Source: DASXRA01 sp963737425
GTDB taxonomy: Bacteria > Actinomycetota > Actinomycetes > Mycobacteriales > Jatrophihabitantaceae
Length of the DNA stretch: 64,000 nt
Assembly (NCBI GenBank): GCA_963737425.1
Contig: CAVTSX010000009.1
Span: 372,001 to 436,000, forward strand
Reading direction: 5' to 3'
Positions 60,833-64,000 of this stretch are shown here, in pieces. Position 1 is the stretch's first letter; each line of letters begins with the position of its first letter. The notes under the pieces were generated by a model. It did not search any database and had not been told where the DNA came from. It saw only the letters and a program-made list of their open reading frames with translations. Made by a program: the position numbers and the translations under genes.

Positions 60833-61111
60833 CTAGCTCGGGTCCTGACCTCCGGGCTCCAGCGTCCCAGTGAGGATGACATCCTCGGCCAGGTCGCGAA
60901 GCTTGCGATTCTGCGTCTGGCTCGCGTCGCGGAGCATGTCGAATGCCTGCTCCGGGCGGATCCTGAACTGCGCCATCAGGATGCCCATCGCCATGCCGAT
61001 ACGGCGGCTGGACCTCAACGCGGTCTCGAGGTTCGAGATCTTGTCGTGTGCCCTCGCTAACTCGTTGCCGACACTGTCCGCGGCACGCGCCTCTAGCTCG
61101 GTGTCAGTCAT
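60833..61111 (-). CDS. ANTAR-domain protein
   Basis: 92 aa from ATG 61111, with GGGGGTG about 7 nt upstream. A short N-terminal helix (LARAHDKISNLETALRSSRR) leads into the ANTAR helices IGMAMGILMAQFRIRPEQAFDMLRDASQTQNRKLRDLAEDVILTG, including the conserved Ala/Gly and the RxxxxxLRxxSQxxNxKLRDLA motif that contacts RNA. ANTAR proteins stop terminator formation in nascent RNA. With no GAF or receiver domain, it would need a partner or act constitutively. Confidence 0.88.
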   Translation of the reverse strand: MTDTELEARAADSVGNELARAHDKISNLETALRSSRRIGMAMGILMAQFRIRPEQAFDMLRDASQTQNRKLRDLAEDVILTGTLEPGGQDPS

Positions 61112-61415
61112 TGTGGACACCCCCGAATTGCGATTTCCATACCTACTCGAATGGCTGGCTAACGGTGTAGGCCTCAGACCGGACAGGCACCTCACGTCAT
61201 CGGCATGCGAGTACCAACCAGCGCCGACCCGTCGAGCCGTTCAAAGCCGGGTGCAGACCCGCACCGTGACGACGTGTCCTAAGTCTTGTCGATCACCGAC
61301 AGCGGGGCGCGGCGATGGCGGTTTGTCAGCGGCGCACCGGATCACCAGGGACGATCGGGCCGGCGAGCGTCCGGATCGACCCGAACAACCCGGTGATCAA
61401 CACCTCGTGTGGTGA

Positions 61416-61694
61416 TCAATGGCGGACGGTGTGCCGCTGTCCCACGCGGGTGTAGATCAGCAGCACGATGGCGGCTCCGATGATCGATCCGATGATGCCC
61501 GACGGCTGGAAGAAGCCGTTGTAGGCGTCCTTGTGGAAGATGACGTAGCCGAGAAAGCCGCCGACGAACGAGCCGATGATCCCGAGCACGATAGTCATCA
61601 GGACGCCCACGTCCTGCCGGCCGGGAATGAGCAGACGGGCTACCGCTCCGGCGATGAGTCCGATGACGATGAGGCTGATGATGAGTCCGACCAT
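61416..61694 (-). CDS. GlsB/YeaQ/YmgE-family stress membrane protein (second copy)
   Basis: 92 aa from ATG 61694. Hydrophobic segments LIISLIVIGLIAGAVARLLIPG, LMTIVLGIIGSFVGGFLGYV and GIIGSIIGAAIVLLIYTRVG match the family, as does IPGRQDVGV. It is very similar to the protein at 57685 but lies alone, divergent from the atypical LuxR regulator at 61837. The two share the promoter region with the CCCCTAGGG direct repeats, so they may be co-regulated. Confidence 0.9.
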   Translation of the reverse strand: MVGLIISLIVIGLIAGAVARLLIPGRQDVGVLMTIVLGIIGSFVGGFLGYVIFHKDAYNGFFQPSGIIGSIIGAAIVLLIYTRVGQRHTVRH

Positions 61695-61784
61695 GAGGAA
61701 CCCTTCGGTTGGGCACGCCATCGACGTGCGGTGTCCGCCGCTGCCCACGTGGGCGGCATAGCGTTTGCTGATCCCTCGACTCAA

Positions 61785-61818
61785 ACACCCCTAGGGCTGG
61801 TGCAATACACCCCTAGGG
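61785..61818 (+). promoter_or_regulatory. Two ACACCCCTAGGG direct repeats with 22-bp period
   Basis: ACACCCCTAGGG occurs at 61785-61796 and 61807-61818, exactly two helical turns apart, in the 142-bp region between the GlsB-family gene and the LuxR regulator gene. Each half contains the palindrome CCCTAGGG. Tandem sites like this suggest a dimer of the adjacent regulator binding here, probably autoregulating. Confidence 0.55.
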
Positions 61819-61836
61819 AGGTTTATCGTTCCGGTC

Positions 61837-62502
61837 ATGCCCGCCGCTTCGTCACCGATCCTGATCGCCCTGATCGATGACTACGACGTCGTGCTCACCG
61901 GCGTCGCCAACATGTTGGATCCCTACCGCGAGCGCGTCCTTGTCGCCGAGATCGACGCCAACAAGCCACTTGAAGACACCGTCGACATCGCGTTGTACGA
62001 CTCGTTCGCCCAGGCAGAATCCGACCGGAGCCAGATCGACGTCCTCATCCAGAGCCCGCACGCACACCGCGTCGTCGTCTACACCTGGAACTTCCACCCT
62101 GACCTCATCGACCATGCCCGCCGACAGGGAGCGCACGGCTACCTGTCCAAGACCCTGCCGGCCCGCGACCTCGTCACCGCGCTCGAAGCCATCCATGCCG
62201 GCGAGACGGTGATCAGCGACCCACCGCGACGGGCTCGGGCCGTCACCGGTCTGGACTGGCCCGGGCGTCACGAAGGACTCACTGACCGCGAGTCAGAAAT
62301 CCTCGCTCTGATCACGCAGGGCAGGAACAACGCCGACGTCGCTGCGCTGACCTTTCTCAGCCCCAACACGGTCAAGTCCTATATCCGAACGATCTACCGC
62401 AAGATCGATGTCACCAGCCGAACCCAGGCCGTGCTCTGGGGCGTCAAGCACGGCTTCACCCCCGACCACGACCGCATCGATCACTGGCGCGGCGGACCCT
62501 GA
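61837..62502 (+). CDS. Atypical LuxR-family response regulator
   Basis: 221 aa from ATG 61837. The receiver-like domain begins LIALIDDYDVVLTGVANMLD, with the acidic pair Asp14/Asp15, and has DIALYDSFAQ where the phosphorylated Asp would be; GYLSKTLPARDLVTAL supplies the conserved Lys. The LuxR domain is LTDRESEILALITQGRNNADVA and LSPNTVKSYIRTIYRKIDVTSR. The VYTWNFHP in place of the usual T/S switch loop and absence of a kinase suggest atypical control. The double repeat 19-52 bp upstream fits autoregulation. Confidence 0.85.
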   Translation: MPAASSPILIALIDDYDVVLTGVANMLDPYRERVLVAEIDANKPLEDTVDIALYDSFAQAESDRSQIDVLIQSPHAHRVVVYTWNFHPDLIDHARRQGAHGYLSKTLPARDLVTALEAIHAGETVISDPPRRARAVTGLDWPGRHEGLTDRESEILALITQGRNNADVAALTFLSPNTVKSYIRTIYRKIDVTSRTQAVLWGVKHGFTPDHDRIDHWRGGP

Positions 62503-62544
62503 ATCAGAGCTCGTCGCGCCAGCTCAGCGCCATACGCATAACAC

Positions 62545-62865
62545 CGAGCTACCTCCCGAGCGCCGACGCGACGCCCGGGAACGGCTCGGTCGAGGTGACG
62601 TTCTACGCCACCTCGACCCTGCTGTTCGACGACGGCACGACGTCGATCCTCTTCGACCCCTTCATCACCCGCCCGGATCGGGCGACGTTGCGGCGTTCCC
62701 TGCAAAACGGGTGAGACATTGATCCGGACCGACACCGCCGCCGTGGACGCCTGGCTGGCCCGACCCGAGGTCCGGGACGTCGCGGCGATCTGCGTCGCGC
62801 ACAGTCATCACGACCACGCCATCGACGTCACGTACCGGGTTCCCGCTGACACGCGTGCCTGGTAA
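62545..62865 (+). pseudogene. Metallo-beta-lactamase-fold hydrolase, frameshifted and truncated
   Basis: One frame reads VEVTFYATSTLLFDDGTTSI, LFDPFITRPDRATL to a TGA at 62712. The next reads RTDTAAVDAWLARPEVRDVAAICVAHSHHDHAIDVTYRV to TAA 62863-62865. Together these are the N-terminus of an MBL-fold hydrolase up to its zinc-binding HxHxDH motif (here HSHHDH). The remaining domain is missing; the homology ends where the opposing sigma gene fragment ends. Confidence 0.65.
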
Positions 62866-62879
62866 ACCGGCCCGATGCT

Positions 62880-63230
62880 TCCGAACCAGCAGCGCGAGAC
62901 CCGCCGAATCGACGAGCAGCGCTTCGTGTTCGGGTCGGTGCCCTCGGCGCGGCTCACGACCGGGTCGGGCACGTGCACGTGCACGTCCAGGGAGTCCTCG
63001 CGACGCGACCGGCGTGACCGGAGCATGTCGAGGCACACCCGTCCCACGACCGTCGTGAGCCACCCGCCGAGGTTCGCCACGGCGCTCGTGTCGGTCCGGC
63101 TGAGCAGCAGCCAGGCCTCCAGCACCGCATCCTCGGCCTCGGTCAGCGAGCCGAGCATCCGGTAGGCCACTGCGCGCAGGTGGCCGCGATTGGCCTCGAA
63201 CTGTCCGGCCAGGAGTTCCTCTTCGTTCAT
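62880..63230 (-). pseudogene. SigJ-type sigma factor, frameshifted and truncated
   Basis: From ATG 63230 the minus strand reads LLAGQFEANRGHLRAVAYRMLGSLTEAEDAVLEAWLLLSRTDTSAVANLGGWLTTVVGRVCLDMLRSRRSRREDSLD, the region 2 of SigJ/SigG-like ECF factors. After PDPVVSRAEGTDP the homologous reading shifts frame to EHEALLVDSAGLALLV and then stops. Region 4 and the SnoaL-like C-terminal domain of this subfamily are absent. Confidence 0.7.
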
Positions 63231-63399
63231 CGGTTGCGTTCTCCCGTCAGGTTCCGTCAGAGCAATGACGAACGAGGTCGAGCCGATGTGACCTGGCCGG
63301 GCGAATCGGCCGGATGCCCCGGGACCCGCCTAGCCACCTCAAGGAGAATTGAGAAGTGTGGGCCGGAATGGACCCCTCGGTGGGGCGGTTCGACGCCTT

Positions 63400-63822
63400 A
63401 TGAGCATTCTCAATGAGGCGGCGCGGGCAGTGATCGCCGGCGGCAATCTGGCCCACCTGGCCACCATCAACCCCGACGGCAGCCCGCAGGTCAGCGTCGT
63501 GTGGGTCGGCCTCGACGGTGACGAGATCGTCAGCGCGCACCTGGCCGATCGGCAGAAGCTGCGCAACATCCGCCGCGATCCCCGCGTCGTGCTGTCGCTT
63601 GAGAACGGCGTGGTCAACGAGATCGGGCTGGGCGAGTACCTGGTCGTGCGCGGCACCGGCCGTGTCACCGAAGGCGACGCCGCGGCGATGTTGCAGGATC
63701 TGGCCCACGTGTATCTCGGGCCAGATGTCGCGTTCCCGCCGGGCAGCGACCACCCGCCGGGCCTGATCCTGCACATCACGCCGGAGCGGATCGGCGGCAT
63801 CGGCCCGTGGCGGGAAAGCTAG
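63400..63822 (+). CDS. PPOX-class F420-dependent oxidoreductase
   Basis: 140 aa from ATG 63400. The split-barrel signature: AARAVIAGGNLAHLATINPDGSPQVSVVWVGLDGDEIVSAHLADRQKLRNIRRDPRVVLSLEN, and later YLVVRGTGRVTEGDAAAMLQ, ending in ILHITPERIGGIGPW. These small flavin/deazaflavin enzymes reduce biliverdin, quinones or nitro compounds using F420H2. The start gives the usual family length. A terminator-like hairpin follows at 63932. Confidence 0.9.
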   Translation: MSILNEAARAVIAGGNLAHLATINPDGSPQVSVVWVGLDGDEIVSAHLADRQKLRNIRRDPRVVLSLENGVVNEIGLGEYLVVRGTGRVTEGDAAAMLQDLAHVYLGPDVAFPPGSDHPPGLILHITPERIGGIGPWRES

Positions 63823-63931
63823 GCGGATTGCTACGAGCGGGCGCCGTGTCGACCGCCATCTCACCGAGTTCTGACCAGTCCTCCTGCGGTATCGACATGT
63901 TGACGATGCACGGCGCAGCAGCCCAAATCGG

Positions 63932-63955
63932 GGCCCGCGCGCATCGGCGCGGGCC
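63932..63955 (+). terminator. Hairpin terminator near the window end
   Basis: GGCCCGCGC (63932-63940) pairs with GCGCGGGCC (63947-63955) over a 6-nt loop, 110 nt after the PPOX-class gene. No gene is seen between them. It could serve this gene or one beyond the window. Confidence 0.6.
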
Positions 63956-64000
63956 GTCAGACCGCTACAACCCCCGGAAATCCTGGTGGAGCTGAGGGGA

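Noticed and set aside
1..64000. CRISPR arrays, rRNA and intact tRNA genes
   Set aside because: No regularly spaced direct repeats, no rRNA-like segments and no complete cloverleaf were found; only the degenerate tRNA-like piece at 8854 remains.

Overview
The window is high-GC DNA with actinobacterial character. Supporting signs are GTG/TTG starts, GGAGG-type ribosome binding sites, NarL-type two-component systems, an ANTAR protein, a PASTA-less Ser/Thr kinase, F420-type oxidoreductases, and the DUF3618, DUF2252, DUF4235, holin-X and GlsB families typical of soil Actinomycetota. A Frankia/Jatrophihabitans-like lineage is only a guess. No ribosomal or housekeeping operon is present; this is accessory chromosome with one clear transposon.

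Region by region. 1-3.5 kb: tail of an ECF sigma factor with a membrane partner gene, small proteins and a GNAT acetyltransferase. 3.5-9 kb: a GH18-like secreted glycosidase behind a DasR-type operator, an MFS exporter, a FAD oxidoreductase and a decayed tRNA-Arg-like sequence. 9-17 kb: a sensory block made of a histidine kinase that has lost its phospho-accepting His, an orphan TRAP-type binding lipoprotein, a second lipoprotein, a complete NarL-type kinase/regulator pair and an SGNH hydrolase. 17-25.7 kb: a Sua5/YrdC-like protein, a DUF2252 protein, a YihY protein, an FG-GAP secreted protein and a luciferase-like oxidoreductase, with a potassium channel and an arylsulfatase each carrying an internal deletion. 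26-37.4 kb: small membrane proteins, a cytochrome b-like protein, a Ser/Thr kinase overlapping a Thr-rich membrane lipoprotein gene, an APH-type kinase and several remnants. 37.4-39.6 kb is nearly gene-free. 39.6-41.6 kb: a TetR regulator divergent from a three-gene operon across a 30-bp operator. 41.9-43.4 kb: an IS110-family element with structured non-coding ends. 43.4-50 kb: gene fragments, an isoquinoline 1-oxidoreductase-like operon, an orphan PIN toxin and a secreted M28 peptidase. 50-55 kb: remnants, small proteins, a coiled-coil/SAP protein and a DMT transporter. 55.6-58.7 kb: a seven-gene run of small envelope and stress proteins. 58.9-64 kb: an ECF sigma/anti-sigma pair, ANTAR protein, second GlsB, atypical LuxR regulator, two truncated genes meeting end to end, and an F420-type PPOX enzyme.

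The most unusual property is the density of broken genes: at least a dozen recognisable families survive only as pieces, several as clean 5'+3' fusions lacking the middle. Intact genes lie directly beside them. This points to a region repeatedly rearranged by deletion, although assembly error must be excluded. The best candidates for new biology are the His-less kinase/TRAP-lipoprotein block, the kinase/Thr-rich lipoprotein operon, the IS110 non-coding ends (possible bridge RNA), the coiled-coil/SAP protein and the small-protein stress operon.
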